Of a stretch of 33,833 bases of DNA, positions 33,499 to 33,833 are shown piece after piece. The DNA is from Dechloromonas sp. (GTDB lineage: Bacteria > Pseudomonadota > Gammaproteobacteria > Burkholderiales > Rhodocyclaceae): assembly GCA_017302355.1 (NCBI GenBank), contig JAFLDQ010000017.1:1-33833 (forward strand), read 5' to 3'. Both the position numbers and the translations under genes were made by a program. The first letter of the stretch is position 1; the number at the start of each line of letters is the position of its first letter. The notes below the pieces were generated by a model that was not told the DNA's origin, made no database searches, and was given only the letters and a program-made list of their open reading frames with translations.

Positions 33499-33833
33499 TC
33501 AGCCGTCGCCGAACTTCCTTCTCTTGAAGCTGCGCTCGCGGTCGCCACCGGCGGCGCCTTCGTCGGGGCGCAGGTTGATCGGCACGCCACGGACACGGAC
33601 GCGCTTCAGCGCGTTCTCGGCTTCCCTGGGCATGCCGGCCGGCAGTTCGACGGTGCTCGATTCCTCGTAGAGGCCGATGCGGCCGATGAAGCGGCTTTCG
33701 ATGCCGGCTTCGTTGGCGATGGCGCCGACGATGTCCTTGACCTGGACGCCGTGATCGCGGCCGACGTCGATGCGGTAGCGCACCATCTCGCCGGCCGGCG
33801 CCGGACGCCGCGGCTTGTCGTCGAAGCGCGGGC
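33499..33833 (-). CDS. C-terminal part of a DEAD-box RNA helicase (5' end beyond window)
   Basis: The last 110 or so residues of a protein entering from the right edge. A DbpA-type RNA-binding domain is seen: VRYRIDVGRDHGVQVKDIVGAIANEAGIE, then FIGRIGLYEESSTVELPAGM and LKRVRVRGVPINLRP, followed by a basic RERSFKRRKFGDG tail. It is preceded by an Arg/Pro linker. The helicase core is not in the window, so the call rests on the RNA-binding domain only. An ATG at 33786 is internal to the domain and not the real start. Tail-to-tail with the LysR gene. Confidence 0.82.
   Translation of the reverse strand, partial: PRFDDKPRRPAPAGEMVRYRIDVGRDHGVQVKDIVGAIANEAGIESRFIGRIGLYEESSTVELPAGMPREAENALKRVRVRGVPINLRPDEGAAGGDRERSFKRRKFGDG

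Overview
The window is GC-rich, densely coding chromosomal DNA. It most resembles a betaproteobacterium of the Rhodocyclales (Azonexus, Dechloromonas or Accumulibacter-like). The reasons are a DUF3460 small protein, an IscR-led isc operon with an extra NifS-like desulfurase, a PPK2 polyphosphate kinase, two WS/DGAT acyltransferases and strongly GC-biased third codon positions. This placement is inference; no rRNA or marker gene is present. I see no tRNA, insertion sequence, phage module or CRISPR array.

Layout. (1) 1-2002, minus: a class V aminotransferase overlapping a periplasmic lytic transglycosylase that runs off the left edge. (2) 2003-5483: a gap with a possibly frameshifted small gene, then a 727-residue cysteine-rich protein of unknown function, then a palindrome-rich gap. 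(3) 5381-7938: PPK2 with promoter and terminator, an isochorismatase-type hydrolase and DUF3460. (4) 7973-15838: the core of the window, an IscR-controlled sulfur and Fe-S region: cysE, iscR, nifS-like, iscS, iscU, iscA, hscB, hscA, fdx, iscX and a DUF2237 gene. Near-consensus type 1 IscR boxes lie on the promoters of both cysE and iscR. CysE makes O-acetylserine for cysteine, the desulfurases take sulfur from cysteine, IscU is the scaffold, HscA/HscB release the cluster and Fdx supplies electrons. (5) 16118-21620: a lipid-like neighbourhood with two WS/DGAT enzymes, a MaoC-type hot-dog protein, a secreted SRPBCC protein and a short-chain dehydrogenase. (6) 21850-26950: a TonB-dependent receptor converging on a translationally coupled pair, a DUF2868 membrane protein and a DUF3482 GTPase. 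(7) 27306-28598: a secreted DUF2092 protein and a secreted Gly/Asn-rich protein. (8) 28725-32258, minus: an operon of DODA-type dioxygenase, cytochrome b561, two YceI proteins and pirin, followed by a decayed flavodoxin-family gene. A LysR regulator is divergent from it. (9) 33499 to the right edge, minus: the C-terminal tail of a probable DEAD-box RNA helicase.

Most genes belong to known families. The least explained parts are the 727-residue protein with the possible broken small gene before it, the palindrome cluster at 5123-5323, the DUF2237 gene locked into the isc operon, the GTPase/membrane-protein pair, and the flavodoxin remnant whose ribosome binding site and start codon survive.
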